A stretch of 64,000 bases of DNA from Piscicola geometra (GCA_943735955.1 OX030968.1:5251021-5315020); one strand, 5' to 3'. Counted from the stretch's first letter, positions 24,670 through 38,479 are shown. Notes: a model not told the origin generated them from the letters alone. Translations and numbers: made by a program.

Positions 24670-25420
24670 ATGTTTTCGTTTCATAAAATATTTATAGTTT
24701 TTATTTCAGTTTCGTTTTGGAATTAATTATAGTTTTTATTTTAGTTTTGAAAATAATTAAAGTTTCTATTTTCGTTTTCGTTTTGGAAATAATTAAAGTT
24801 TTTATTTTCGTTTCAGTTTTGAAAATAATTAAAGTTTTTATTTTCATTTTAGTTTTGAAAATATATTAATTTACAATTTTAAACACTATTTTTTTATATC
24901 TAAAAAAGTTAATTGATTATAAAATGAAACAGTAAAATAAAACTGTATTTTAACAACAAATGAGTTTTTAAAATTAACAGTCAATTGAAATATTATAAGA
25001 ATTGAGTACGTAAATTATTGAGTAATGACAATTTTGAAATATAATAACAAATTTACAATTAAAATAAGTGATAATTTAATTGACAAAGCGAAGCGGTAAT
25101 AAAATAACGTTTTATAAATGGCGCTACTTTCATAAAGCTCCAAGATAATGTTTATAACATAGACATTTATTTTTTATATAAATTATTCAATTGCATATTA
25201 TGGCATACTTTGAAATTTATTTAATTTTCGTTTTGAAAATAATTATAGTTTTTATTTCAGTTTCGTGATGGAAATAATTATAGTTTTTATTTTCGTTTTC
25301 ATTTTGAAATAATTATAGTTTTTATTTTCGTTTTCATTTTGAAAATAAATTTAGTTTTTATTTTCGTTTTCGTGGAACGATTATTCAGAATTGTCGTTTT
25401 CGTTTTCGTTACAAAAATAA
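24670..25420. repeat. Degenerate TTTTCGTTTTGAAAATAATT repeats
   Basis: Irregular ~35-bp units (aattatagtttttattttcg) recur with an AT-rich unique gap at 24,870-25,190. No gene. Confidence 0.7.
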
Positions 25421-25859
25421 CACTGGTGGCTACCTACTTCACCAGGAAAATGAGCTTTGCAGATGAAGGACAGACTGTCTTCAGAATGACTCTTCTACAC
25501 ATGACTCAAACTCAAAAATTTAGAAGGACAAGAATCCCAAAACTTTGATTTTTTCAATTTATTCATTAAATTGATGTAGATTATAAGAATACTCACAAAC
25601 TTCAAATAAGTTATTTGTCTCGCAATTTACTTTGAAGTGTGTTTTTTGAAATATTGTTTAATGATATTGTTACTTTGAAATTAGGAAGGGAGCCTTCTTA
25701 ACTATAACTCAAACTAATACTTCAAAGAGTTTATTTTTTACAATTTACTTTGAAGTTGTGAATGTTTTTTGAACATTTGTTTTTATCATGTTGTTCCAAG
25801 AAACAACATCATAAAAATACATGTTTAAATAACACAAGAACAACTTCAAAGATTACTGT

Positions 25860-25910
25860 TACAGTATTACTGTTACTGTTACAGTATTACTGTTACTGTT
25901 ACAGTATTGG
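25860..25910. repeat. Short tttactgttacagtattac repeat
   Basis: Three to four copies of actgttacagtatt. The rest of 25,550-26,340 is AT-rich with no gene seen. Confidence 0.6.
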
Positions 25911-26340
25911 TCAATACCGATTCTAACAACACTGGACAGGACTTCTTTGGTGTGTGATTGGTTGAAAAGACAAAGGCAATTTTTATATATTTCAAAACTT
26001 AGCTTGATTTTCATTCTAATTGCTATAGTGAAAGTTTTCGTGTTTGGACAACTTATCTTTCGAAGTGATTTATTCAAGACCAGTGGCGCAATTTTTCGAA
26101 AATCGATGAGTTTTTTTAGTGGGGGGAGGGGTAATGAATTTTCCAATATGCCATAGGACAGTGATATTTGCTCTGGATGGCCATCGGGCCTTTATCTCAT
26201 GAAACATTCCATATATCAACACAGAACATATATATCCAACCTAAATAACACTAACATGTCACAAATTCTGAGAAGAAATTGAGCGCCACTAGACCTTAAC
26301 TACACTCCTAAATCTTTACACTTTCATATGTAAATTTTTC

Positions 26341-26712
26341 CAGCTATGTCAAGTATAAAAAGAACAACGCAGATAGAAAAAATAACTCCTGAGCTTTCAG
26401 AATTACCCAACCTTCAAGAAAATGATGCTGATACTGTGCAAAGACAGCTCAAAATCACATCATCAGTCTGATCTCATTGCATGTATCGAAGTGCAAGAAC
26501 TTTTTTGTGCCACAAGCCTTCAACCCAAGTTTCACTATAGGCTCGATGTTGCTCTGATTCTGCCAGTTACTTCATCAGATGCAGAAAGAGCATTTTCTAA
26601 ACTTCAGCTTATTAAATTTCATCTTAGGACGACTGGTTCAGCTCGTCGTTTGCAAAGCTTGTTTGAGAATATCTGCTACCAAAACAGCTACTGCACTTCT
26701 TCCAGTAAATGA
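26341..26712 (+). pseudogene. hAT transposase C-terminal fragment
   Basis: The plus strand encodes QPKFHYRLDVALILPVTSSD, then AERAFSKLQLIKFHLRT and SARRLQSLFENICYQ. This is the hAT dimerisation region pattern (LPVTSA..ERAFSKL..IK..LR). No zinc finger or RNase-H-like catalytic domain precedes it, so it is a deleted remnant. A cagtggcgcaatttttcg stretch at 26,080 might be one terminus. Confidence 0.8.
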
Positions 26713-27710
26713 AATGGTGAAAATATTTTCACAAACTGATGACTAACTCTAAGAATACTATGCAACTTAGTTTTTAGTTCTTCTTTTGTATCATTAATTA
26801 ACTATCTAAATTCTTTATACATTATAATTGGTAGTTTTTATTTAGCCCATTTACCGCCGCTACCCGAGAAAAAAAGTTAACACGATTTTTACATTTAGAC
26901 TTGCATTATATGGTTATAAGAATAACTCAAGCAAAATTGAAAACAATTATTTCATAATTTTAAATGGGGCAAAATGTTGCGAAATCGCAACATGAACGGA
27001 AAGTGTCACATACTGTGCAGTAAGAAATCATAAATAAATTAATTCAAACCACATTTATTAAAACAGAAATAAATTTGAAGTGCAAATAGTTCGATAAAAT
27101 TATGACTTCTGATATAATAATAATAATAATAATTTTAATTACAGCAAAGTAAATTATTTAACGTGAATTACAACAGCACATTCAAAAACTGTCGTGTTGT
27201 TTTAAAAACGACACTAACGACGAATGTTATATTTATTTTTATTTTACAATCAATCCCTAAGAGGTTAAAAATTTATATTCTCTTCAATAAAAGCTTCAAG
27301 TGTGAAGTATTTGATGTTTGGAATTTTTTTTCGAAATATAAAAATCAACATTCATCTACAAAATTCAACTTTTAATTTTATAAATTTCATAATACATTAA
27401 CATTAAAATAATAATTGTATTATTTTCATAATAACTATTGTAATGAATGACTAGGCTTATTAAAAATCATATAAAATCATATTACGTCAAAGTTGCGAAA
27501 ACGCATTTAAAACTTTTTTAAAAGTTATTTTGAATCTAAAACATTTTAATTTAAGTATTAACTATCTTTTCACCCTGAAATTAAAACTAAATTTGTATTA
27601 AAATACTAAAATCGAACGAAAAAATAGAACAATTATCTAAGCGAGAAAAGATTTTTTTGAGAAATTTTAAATGTGAACAGGAAATAAAAGATTCTAAATT
27701 TAAAAATTGA
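26713..27710. other. AT-rich intergenic sequence
   Basis: No gene, transposon protein or tandem array seen, apart from a short (aat)n run at 27,115-27,135. Confidence 0.5.
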
Positions 27711-27714
27711 ATTT

Positions 27715-30565
27715 ATTTCATGAAATTAAAATTTAACAAATTGAAATTTAACTTATGAAATTGAAATTTAGTTTATGAAATTAAAATTTAATTGATGAAA
27801 TTAAAATTTAATTGATGAAATTAAAATTTAATTGATGAAATTAAAATTTAATTGATGAAATTAAAATTTAATTGGTGAAATTAAAATTTAATTGATGAAA
27901 TTAAAATTTAATTGATGAAATTAAAATTTAATTTATGAAATTAAAATTTAATTTATGAAACTAGAAATTAATTTATGAAATTAAAATTTAATTTATGAAA
28001 TTAAAATTTAATTTATGAAATTAAAATTTAATTTATGAAATTAAAATTTAATTTATGAAATTAAAATTTAATTTATGAAATTAAAATTTAATTTATGAAA
28101 TTAAAATTTAATTTATGAAATTAAAATTTAATTTATGAAATTAAAATTTAATTTATGAAATTAAAATTTAATTTATAAAATTAAAATTTAATTTATAAAA
28201 TTAAAATTTAATTTATAAAATTAAAATTTAATTTATGAAATTAAAATTTAATTTATGAAATTAAAATTTAATTTATGAAATTAAAATTTAATTTATGAAA
28301 TTAAAATTTAATTTATGAAATTAAAATTTAATTTATGAAATTAAAATTTAATTTATGAAATTAAAATTTAATTTATGAAATTAAAATTTAATTTATGAAA
28401 TTAAAATTTAATTTATGAAATTAAAATTTAATTTATGAAATTAAAATTTAATTTATGAAATTAAAATTTAATTTATGAAATTAAAATTTAATTTATGAAA
28501 TTAAAATTTAATTTATGAAATTAAAATTTAATTTATGAAATTAAAATTTAATTTATGAAATTAAAATTTAATTTATGAAATTAAAATTTAATTTATGAAA
28601 TTAAAATTTAATTTATGAAATTAAAATTTATTTTATGAAATTAAAATTTAATTTATGAAATTAAAATTTAATTTATGAAATTAAAATTTAATTTATGAAA
28701 TTAAAATTTAATTTATGAAATTAAAATTTAATTTATGAAATTAAAATTTAATTTATGAAATTAAAATTTAATTTATGAAATTAAAATTTAATTTATGAAA
28801 TTAGAAATTAATTTATGAAATTAAAATTTAATTTATGAAATTAAAATTTATTTTATGAAATTAAAATTTAATTTATGAAATTAAAATTTAATTTATGAAA
28901 TTAAAATTTAATTTATGAAATTAAAATTTAATTTATGAAATTAAAATTTAATTTATGAAATTAAAATTTAATCTATGAAATTAAAATTTAATTTATAAAA
29001 TTAAAATTTAATTTATGAAATTAAAGTTTAATTGATGAAATTAAAATTTAATTGATGAAATTAAAATTTAATTGATGAAATTAAAATTTAATTGATGAAA
29101 TTAAAATTTAATTGATGAAATTAAAATTTAATTGATGAAATTAAAATTTAATTGATGAAATTAAAATTTAATTGATGAAATTAAAATTTAATTGATGAAA
29201 TTAAAATTTAATTGATGAAATTAAAATTTAATTGATGAAATTAAAATTTAATTTATGAAATTAAAATTTAATTTATGAAATTAGAAATTAATTTATGAAA
29301 TTAAAATTTAATTTATGAAATTAAAATTTAATTTATGAAATTAAAATTTAATTTATGAAATTAAAATTTAATTTATAAAATTAAAATTTAATTTATAAAA
29401 TTAAAATTTAATTTATAAAATTAAAATTTAATTTATGAAATTAAAATTTAATTTATAAAATTAAAATTTAATTTATGAAATTAAAATTTAATTTATGAAA
29501 TTAAAATTTAATTTATGAAATTAAAATTTAATTTATGAAATTAAAATTTAATTTATGAAATTAAAATTTAATTTATGAAATTAAAATTTAATTTATGAAA
29601 TTAAAATTTAATTTATGAAATTAAAATTTAATTTATGAAATTAAAATTTAATTTATGAAATTAAAATTTAATTTATGAAATTAAAATTTAATTTATGAAA
29701 TTAAAATTTAATTTATGAAATTAAAATTTAATTTATAAAATTAAAATTTAATTTATGAAATTAAAATTTAATTTATGAAATTAAAATTTAATTTATGAAA
29801 TTAAAATTTAATTTATGAAATTAAAATTTAATTTATGAAATTAAAATTTAATTTATGAAATTAAAATTTAATTTATGAAATTAAAATTTAATTTATGAAA
29901 TTAAAATTTAATTTATGAAATTAAAATTTAATTTATGAAATTAAAATTTAATTTATGAAATTAAAATTTAATTTATGAAATTAAAATTTAATTTATGAAA
30001 TTAAAATTTAATTTATGAAATTAAAATTTAATTTATGAAATTAAAATTTAATTTATGAAATTAAAATTTAATTTATGAAATTAAAATTTAATTTATGAAA
30101 TTAAAATTTAATTTATGAAATTAAAATTTAATTTATGAAATTAGAAATTAATTTATGAAATTAAAATTTAATTTATGAAATTAAAATTTAATTTATGAAA
30201 TTAAAATTTAATTTATGAAATTAAAATTTATTTTATGAAATTAAAATTTAATTTATGAAATTAAAATTTAATTTATGAAATTAAAATTTAATCTATGAAA
30301 TTAAAATTTAATTTATAAAATTAAAATTTAATTTATGAAATTAAAGTTTAATTTATGAAATTAAAATTTAATTTATGAAATTAAAATTTAACTTATGAAA
30401 TTAAAATTTAACTTATGAAATTAAAATTTAACTTATGAAATTAAAATTTAACTTATGAAATTAAAATTTAACTTATGAATTTAAAATTTAACTTATGAAA
30501 TTAAATTTAACTTATAAAATTAAAAATTAAATTATGAAATTAAAATTTAACTTATGAAATTAAAG
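27715..30565. repeat. 20-bp AT minisatellite, about 140 copies
   Basis: Unit ttaaaatttaatttatgaaa. The period holds exactly at 20 bp, with no indel visible, for about 2.8 kb. Variants form runs: attgatgaaa (27,790-27,910 and 29,030-29,240), atttataaaa (28,170-28,220 and 29,370-29,460) and cttatgaaa (30,390-30,500). Marker variants (agaaatta) recur at 27,963, 28,803, 29,283 and 30,143. It degenerates at the right end into the modules beyond 30,566. No open frames. Confidence 0.98.
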
Positions 30566-32910
30566 TTCAAGTTCAAGACCCTGGTGAGCGAACTATGTAC
30601 TTTTGATATTGTGGATTTCAGATTATAATTTTACAAGATGAAAATTCGAAGTTTTAAAATGTTTAGCTTCTATACTGAAAAAATGAAGAACGTCATTAAA
30701 AAAATCGGTTAAAAATCATCTAATTGACAAATCGAGATGACATTAAATGCAATTTATAGAATGATGTATGCTGAATTTAATAATGTAAATCACTGTCCGA
30801 AGACAAAATTAAAAAACCCCTTTAAGGGTGTTTCCATCAAATCTAAACCTACTGAAAAAATGAAGAACGTCATTAAAAAATCGATTAAAATCATCTAATT
30901 GACAAATCAATATTAGATTGAATGCACTTAATAGAATAATGTATTCTGAATTCAATAAATTGAATCGCCGTCCGGGCAGTGATTTACATTATTGAATTCA
31001 GCATACATTATTCTATAAAGTGCATTTAATGTCATCCCGATTTGTCAATTAGATGATGTTTAATCGATTTTTAAAATGACGTTCTTCATTTTTTCAGTAG
31101 ATATAGATTTGATGGAAACACCTTTAAGGGGGGTTTTAAATTTCGTCCCCGGACAGTGATTTACATTATTTAATTCAGCATACATTATTTAACTTATGAA
31201 ATTAAAATTTAACTTATGAAATTAAAATTTAACTTATGAATTTAAAATTTAACTTATGAAATTAAATTTAACTTATAAAATTAAAAATTAAATTATGAAA
31301 TTAAAATTTAACTTATGAAATTAAAGTTCAAGTTCAAGACCCTGGTGAGCGAACTATGTACTTTTGATATTGTGGATTTCAGATTATAATTTTACAAGAT
31401 GAAAATTCGAAGTTTTAAAATGTTTAGCTTCTATACTGAAAAAATGAAGAACGTCATTAAAAAAATCGGTTAAAAATCATCTAATTGACAAATCGAGATG
31501 ACATTAAATGCAATTTATAGAATGATGTATGCTGAATTTAATAATGTAAATCACTGTCCGAAGACAAAATTAAAAAACCCCTTTAAGGGTGTTTCCATCA
31601 AATCTAAACCTACTGAAAAAATGAAGAACGTCATTAAAAAATCGATTAAAATCATCTAATTGACAAATCAATATTAGATTGAATGCACTTAATAGAATAA
31701 TGTATTCTGAATTCAATAAATTGAATCGCCGTCCGGGCAGTGATTTACATTATTGAATTCAGCATACATTATTCTATTAAGTGCATTTAATGTCATCCCG
31801 ATTTGTCAATTAGATGATGTTTAATCGATTTTTAAAATGACGTTCTTCATTTTTTCAGTAGATATAGATTTGATGGAAACACCTTTAAGGGGGGTTTTAA
31901 ATTTCGTCCCCGGACAGTGATTTACATTATTTAATTCAGCATACATTATTCTATAAAGTGCATTTAATGTCATCCCGATTTGTCAATTAGATGATGTTTA
32001 ATCGATTTTTAAAATGACGTTCTTCATTTTTTCAGTAGATATAGATTTGATGGAAACACCTTTAAGGGGGGTTTTAAATTTCGTCCCCGGACAGTGATTT
32101 ACATTATTTAATTCAGCATACATTATTTAACTTATGAAATTAAAATTTAACTTATGAAATTAAAATTTAACTTATGAATTTAAAATTTAACTTATGAAAT
32201 TAAATTTAACTTATAAAATTAAAAATTAAATTATGAAATTAAAATTTAACTTATGAAATTAAAGTTCAAGTTCAAGACCCTGGTGAGCGAACTATGTACT
32301 TTTGATATTGTGGATTTCAGATTATAATTTTACAAGATGAAAATTCGAAGTTTTAAAATGTTTAGCTTCTATACTGAAAAAATGAAGAACGTCATTAAAA
32401 AAATCGGTTAAAAATCATCTAATTGACAAATCGAGATGACATTAAATGCAATTTATAGAATGATGTATGCTGAATTTAATAATGTAAATCACTGTCCGAA
32501 GACAAAATTAAAAAACCCCTTTAAGGGTGTTTCCATCAAATCTAAACCTACTGAAAAAATGAAGAACGTCATTAAAAAATCGATTAAAATCATCTAATTG
32601 ACAAATCAATATTAGATTGAATGCACTTAATAGAATAATGTATTCTGAATTCAATAAATTGAATCGCCGTCCGGGCAGTGATTTACATTATTGAATTCAG
32701 CATACATTATTCTATTAAGTGCATTTAATGTCATCCCGATTTGTCAATTAGATGATGTTTAATCGATTTTTAAAATGACGTTCTTCATTTTTTCAGTAGA
32801 TATAGATTTGATGGAAACACCTTTAAGGGGGGTTTTAAATTTCGTCCCCGGACAGTGATTTACATTATTTAATTCAGCATACATTATTCTATAAAGTGCA
32901 TTAAATGAAA
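30566..32910. repeat. Three-fold repeated fold-back module with minisatellite remnants
   Basis: The junction block ctggtgagcgaactatgta occurs at 30,581, 31,342 and 32,280 (periods 761 and 938 bp; the longer one has an extra ~177-bp sub-block). Each module has a left arm (cactgtccgaagacaaaatt, ggtgtttccatcaaatc, aatgaagaacgtcatt). A right arm is its inverted, diverged counterpart (aatgacgttcttcatttt, gatggaaacacctttaagg, cggacagtgatttacatt). This resembles nested fold-back/MITE insertions amplified together with the flanking 20-bp repeats. Confidence 0.9.
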
Positions 32911-33598
32911 AAAAAAATAAATAAAAACTAAAACTTAAGTGATTTTTATTCGAGTTAAACTTTTATTAGTAGTATTAGTAATAGCAACTTTCTTCATTTT
33001 TTCAGTAGAATTATTATTTTCAACATTTTCGGAAGCTGTAATAACAAAAGTAATTTTTTTAAAAATTATAATTTGAACTTGATTTACCTATAACTTACTT
33101 ATAATTTTCGATGGAAAAAGTGATGGAAACTTCATGCACCTCTTCTATACGGCAAACCCATGTATGAGGTTCACACCTAATTTGAGGGTGTGGTTAAAAA
33201 GCAAAAAAAAAAATAAAGTGTCAAAAACAGTAAAATTACCTAAAGGTTAAGATCCAACCTTTATCTTAGCCCTAACCTTAACCATAACTATTTAAAATAA
33301 ATTAAAATGGTATATATTTCAAGTTATTATTCATCTTTCAGTACTGATGGAGAATTAAGAAATTGCAGCCTTTGAGACAATCGAATGGGAAGAATCATAA
33401 GTTGAAAACTTATAAAAGCATTCTATTATAAAATATAACTAATTTAGAAACGACCAGGACAATCTCTGGTTCCGAAAATTAAGATGGAGAATCGTAAGTT
33501 GAAAACTTATTAAAGCATCATGACATACATTTCTTCATTCTATTATAAAGATAACTAATTTAAACACTATCAGAGACATAAGCGATGTCAAATACCCT
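32911..33598. other. AT-rich intergenic sequence
   Basis: No gene seen. Two similar segments (ggaagaatcataagttgaaa near 33,390 and gagaatcgtaagttgaaaac near 33,485) form a short diverged tandem. Confidence 0.5.
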
Positions 33599-35320
33599 GT
33601 GATAGAAGATGAAGAAGAAGTCTTCAATATTGTGGAGAAAGGTTCACAAAAGGAAAGAAATCTGCTTGTCTCTAGCAAAGGCTATAAGCTTACTATAAAA
33701 ACTATCCATAAATGTGGCGCAACAAAATGGCGATGCAATGTGTTTAAGTGTCCCGCCGGAATAAGACAAGATGGAGCATTTTACAAAAGTAATAATAAGC
33801 CTCATATACACCCAGCTGTACGGGGAGTCCTAATTAAAGTGCTTCAAACTAAAAAAAGTAACTATATATCAGTATTAATTCGAATAAATTTAAATATTAT
33901 AATTCCAACTTTCAAATAATTGTGAATATGGGCTACGTTTTCCAATACAGATGAAAATAGAAGCTAAGAAGAATTTGTTCAAAATATCTTTGAAAATAGT
34001 AGATAAAGTCGTTGGGCTTATTCCAAGCACTGGACAGCCGCCTGGGGCAAGAACAAGTAAGTTAAACCAGTGCCAAACAGTGAATTACTACAGGAAAAAG
34101 ATGAGACCGCAAGAGCCAACAGGGAACCTCTTTGCTGTAAGAGAATTGTTATATTATAAATCATTTAATTGGTTACAAAGTTTCCAATGGCTCATAATTA
34201 ATCATTCTATTTCAACAGATCGATTAGCAGTATTTGAGCGAACACTGCACTGAGCAGTTCTATAGAGGCTATGTCGACGTGAACGAACGCCGCCATGCAA
34301 TATTTGCCACAAATATGAAGTTGAATCGACTTGGAAATGCGAAAACCTGGTACATGGATGGTACCTTCAAGCTGGTGAAAAAACCAATCTACCAGCTTTT
34401 CTCCATCCACGCCTTCATCGAGTATGAGGCTAGGGTGGCACAACTTGAAAATAACATGATTTTTCAATGAAAATAGGTTTTATTTGTTTAAATGATTATT
34501 AAAACGTACTATTTGCACTTATCTAGGTTCGGAGACAACGTGAAGCAGCTTCCGTTGTGCTTCGTTTTGATGACGGGCAAAAGTTAGGAGGACTACAGAA
34601 TAGTAATAACATCTTTTTGCATTTTTAAACATTATATACGTTTTCAATATTTTATAAATTGTCACTTATGGTTAACTTTATTGAGCTATATATTAATCAA
34701 ATAATTATATAATGATATTATTCATAAAGATTAAGAAGTTTATTTTATTGTTCCTTCACTTCTTAGAAAAAATGAATTCCTTGCTGACCCAGAGGAGAGT
34801 ACACACTTTTGTATTAAACTTTGAAGCTGGGCTCTGGGTTGCTTTGCGACAAATCTTTTCTCTGGCCGTATTTAAGGGTTGTGTCTTTCATTTTTGTCAG
34901 GCTTTTTTGAAAGAGATCCAAAAGACTAGCCTCACATCTGACTATCTTGAAGAGGGTGAAACTTATTCTCTTTTGCTGAAAACTTTTGCTTTTTTTTTAC
35001 TTCCTGCCGATCAGATTCTCTCATCTTTTTTAGAACTTCGCCAAAGAACAGAAACTCCTTTACTTCAAACTTATTTTTCTTATATTTTTACTAATTGGCT
35101 TAGCAGCAGCCTCTGGTCGGTAGAGAAAATATCGGTATATTGCCGATGTGTTCGTACCAATAATGACCTTGAAGGCTTGCATTAATCGAAAAGCCGAAAA
35201 ATCTAACCTACCTTTTTATTTGTTAATTTCTTTATTATATCAGGAAGCTCTTTTAGTCCCTGAAAATTGCACTATTATAGGAGAAGGTAAACTCTCTCGT
35301 ATCCGGAGGCAGAAAACTTT
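33599..35320 (+). pseudogene. FLYWCH / MULE-family transposase relic
   Basis: A FLYWCH-type zinc-binding start (LLVSSKGYKLTIKTIHKC, TKWRCNVFKCPAGIRQDGAF, NKPHIHP) is followed by a MULE transposase core. This has AIFATNMKLNRLGNAKTWYM then DGTFKLVKKPIYQLFSIHAF (first catalytic Asp region). Next come FEAGLWVALRQIFSLAVF then KGCVFHFCQAFLKEIQ (the FH..QA signature) and NNDLEGLH. Frames change several times between 33,900 and 35,200, so it is inactive. In animals such FLYWCH-MULE proteins are Mutator-like transposons. Confidence 0.85.
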
Positions 35321-35686
35321 CTGTTGAAGGTTTGCTTTGGGAGGCTTGGGATTGGTATGAGACAGGGGACATATCCGCCAGCCAGCTTCTCAATTACTGT
35401 TCTGGAATTTATGGACTTGTCACACTTTAGTTTTTACTATAGGGGGAATGGACGAAACAAAAACAAAAAAATACTCAAAAAAGTATATCTTTTTGTTTTT
35501 GTTTCATCCAATCCTCTTAAGCTTCTACCTTTTTTAGTATCCTTCCGTTGTTATTTTCCCATTTAGTTTCACTTTTTAGAACCTGTCCACTGCTTCCACA
35601 GCACAACCCAGCTTCAAAGTCAAATACAAATGTCTTCACTCTCCTTTTGCTCTGCAAAGACTTCACTTTTCTTCCCATTGAATGAG

Positions 35687-35826
35687 GTGAATTTTTAATA
35701 TAATTTTATTTCATATCATATGATTGAAACAACATTGAATTAAATCAAATAAATAAAATGAATTTTTAATATAATTTTATTTCATATCATATGATTGAAA
35801 CAATATTGAATTAAATCAAATCATTA
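35687..35826. repeat. Two tandem copies of a ~70-bp AT-rich unit
   Basis: Unit containing ttatttcatatcatatgatt, duplicated head to tail with two or three differences. Confidence 0.8.
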
Positions 35827-36041
35827 AAATCATTTTCTTTCATTTTTATTAACTTTTCTGCCCCAAGTGATCGCTTTATCCAGTGAATTCAACTGCATAG
35901 ATGGCAAATATGGCAAATAAGTCCGTTCACGAAGATTTTCTTCGTGAAATAGACTGCTCTCTTCACTGTCCCTCTATACATAAGACTCATCGATAGGGGA
36001 GGTTCGTCAGGAAGGAGACTTTTTGCTCTTGCGGTGTCATG

Positions 36042-36042
36042 A

Positions 36043-36080
<38 letters not shown>
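36042..36080. repeat. (AT)n microsatellite
   Basis: About 18 AT dinucleotides. The surrounding 35,830-36,900 is AT-rich with no gene. A (tcaa)n tract at 36,604-36,624 resembles a LINE/SINE tail. Confidence 0.9.
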
Positions 36081-36083
<3 letters not shown>

Positions 36084-36912
36084 TTTTTAATGATTGTTTC
36101 ATTATTATTTTATAATAGCATTTGTAGTTCTATGTAGTTTGACTAAATTTTATTTTAAATATTTATTAGATTATTGTTTTAAAATGTAGTAATGTTTCAA
36201 TGATACAATGATTTATCCAGAAGTTATCTAATTTAATTGTTAATAAATTTATCTTTTTGCATTTTACTACTTCAAGATGATTTCGTTTCTGAAAAATAAA
36301 ATAAATAAAATATTGATTTTATTAAGAATGATTTTAAAATTGAAAGATAACGTTCTACAGTATATTTTACTAAATCAATAAAAATTAAAAACCAGTATCT
36401 TTATAACGAAATATTAATTTATTTTAAAAGACAGTTAACTACATTTAGAATGATAATATCAAAAATGTTTTAAATTGACCTCTATAATAGTTTTTTTTAA
36501 ATAATTGATTAGAATTAATGTAGTTAAGCTTATAAACTTACATACTAATAATCAGTCGCCAGGGAGACAAATACAAAAAAGTTGTAGAAGGTTGATGACT
36601 TCACAATCAATCAATCAATCAAAGGCGACTTACAATAAATTTGTTAAAAAACCTTTAGAATATATAAATATATAGATACTTTTTTTTCACAAATATTATC
36701 AAATCCTTATCTAACCACTCTTCACATCTAACCCCACCCACATAATCATCATCGTCGTCACAGCATCATTATCAATACAGCATCTTAAACGTCACCACAG
36801 AATCATCATTTCTAGTGCAGCATCATCATTCCTACAAAAGCATATTTCTGGATCTTCTTTAGAGGGTGAGAATAGAATTTTAAAAGAAGACCTTGCTTGA
36901 GACTGAAGTTTT

Positions 36913-37905
36913 TCAGACAAGTTTTTCCTTTTTCTCTGCAGCAACAAGTCCTAATTCTTTACCAGTCATGGCGGGTGCACCATCAGTAGTAACACTACAG
37001 AGCTTTGGCCACTGAACATTAAGGTTTTCAAGAACAGATTTCACTCTTACAAAAATATCTGCACCAGTCGTACGTCCACGTAGTGAGGCCATTCGTGCTA
37101 ATTCCTGAGTTAATTTACAGTTCTCATCCACCGCACGAACAAAAACCAAAAGCTGTGCTGTGTCAACGTTATCCGCGCTCTCATCTAAGGCAATTGAAAA
37201 ATACTTGCAAATGGCAAGCTTGTCACGCAAACGTCGTTGGATAAATCAACCACCCGGCGCTGGAAAGTCATCTGTGACAATGGCACTTTGTTGAACAGGT
37301 CTGTTTTCTCAGAACAGACTTCTTTGCAAATGGCTTGCATGCAGTTTTTGACGAAATCACCATCAGTAAATGGTCGAGACGATCGCGCAATAATCTGTGC
37401 TACGGTACAACCGGCACGAACAAAAGTCTTATTTTCATTAACTTTTTTTGTAAAAATATTTTGCTCAGATGACAATCTTTTAACAAGTAGACCAATTATA
37501 ATTTTTCTAGCTTCGTCTTTCCCATCATCAAACGTAGCAGCGTGTTTGGTTTCATAATGTATTTTGCAATTGTAGTCCTTCATTACAGTTACGGACTTGC
37601 GACAAATTAGCTGTTCCGTTGAAATGCTGCATAAATTTTTTTTTGTCTATTCTTTATTAAACTGATGATTTTCTTCTTCAATTTTACGCTTTGACATTCT
37701 TACTAAATTAAAACAACTAGCGTGCCAACTCAATTATCGCTCGTTGTTGTTGTTTCAATCGTTTTATATTATGGATGTGCAAACAGTACTATTAAAAAGA
37801 GATGCGCGGGTGTATCGATTTAAAATTCTGTTAGGGCCGCAAATAGCCAAAATGGACTAGTACGCGCGCATCAAACGGACCGGTGGGCCGCGGGTTGTGC
37901 ACCTC
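36913..37905 (-). pseudogene. hAT transposon-derived ORF of the ZBED/GTF2IRD2-like type
   Basis: The minus strand encodes KIHYETKHAATFDDGKDEAR, then IIARSSRPFTDGDFVKNCMQ and FNKVPLSQMTFQRRVVDLSN. After a frameshift near 37,230 it continues YFSIALDESADNVDTAQLLV, LRGRTTGADIFVRVKSVLEN and LCSVTTDGAPAMTGKELGLV. These are hallmarks of the hAT clade related to GTF2IRD2/SCAND3. The C-terminal part is missing. At 37,880-37,905 the minus strand reads cagaggtgcacaacccgcgg, a plausible hAT 5' terminus. Inactive. Confidence 0.85.
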
Positions 37906-37984
37906 TGAATTACAGGCACAACGAGGCAAATAAAAGAAAGTTTTTAATGGTCTATAATATTCACAGCCTGACAGATGGAGGCCA

Positions 37985-38190
37985 TGTTACAATGGTTCTG
38001 AAAACCATGGTTCTTATGCGCCAGGGGCGCCACTCCACACGACGTACACATCTCTCAAGGCATACGTCGCAAACACCGCAAGATATACACTTGGTATATG
38101 ATAGTTCATGGTTGCTTGTCAAGGATTCGAAATGGCAACCTTTGAGTTGCAAGTCTGACGTCTACCATTTAAGCCATCCTAGCTTCCCTT
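37985..38190 (-). mobile_element. tRNA-derived SINE, minus orientation
   Basis: The A-box equivalent is tggcttaaatgg (minus, 38,165-38,176). The B-box equivalent starts with tttcgaatcc (38,123-38,132). The body with ggcgccactccacacgacg and atatacacttggtat matches the copy at 155-330. Confidence 0.7.
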
Positions 38191-38479
38191 GACTGGAAGC
38201 TGCTCAAGATGAACTGGTTCCTAAGATGAAACGAGCTTATTTACAGTTATGCAATTTTATATTTATGCATTCGTCTTCTAAGCGCATTTTTATGTTGGTT
38301 TCGTTTCGGAAAACTGTCTCATTCAATTATAATATTTGAAAAACTGATTTCTAGAAGAATAGTTAAAAAGTTGGGAGATAATGTTTTGCTGGTTTTTCCT
38401 CAACATCCGAAAGAGTATAAGTTTTATTATGTGCAATTGTGTTGTTCGTCCGTCGAGTCGACGAGGACCACATTAAAGT

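Noticed and set aside
27715..30565. CRISPR-like regularity of the 20-bp array
   Set aside because: No spacers between units, eukaryotic context and a contiguous tandem repeat.
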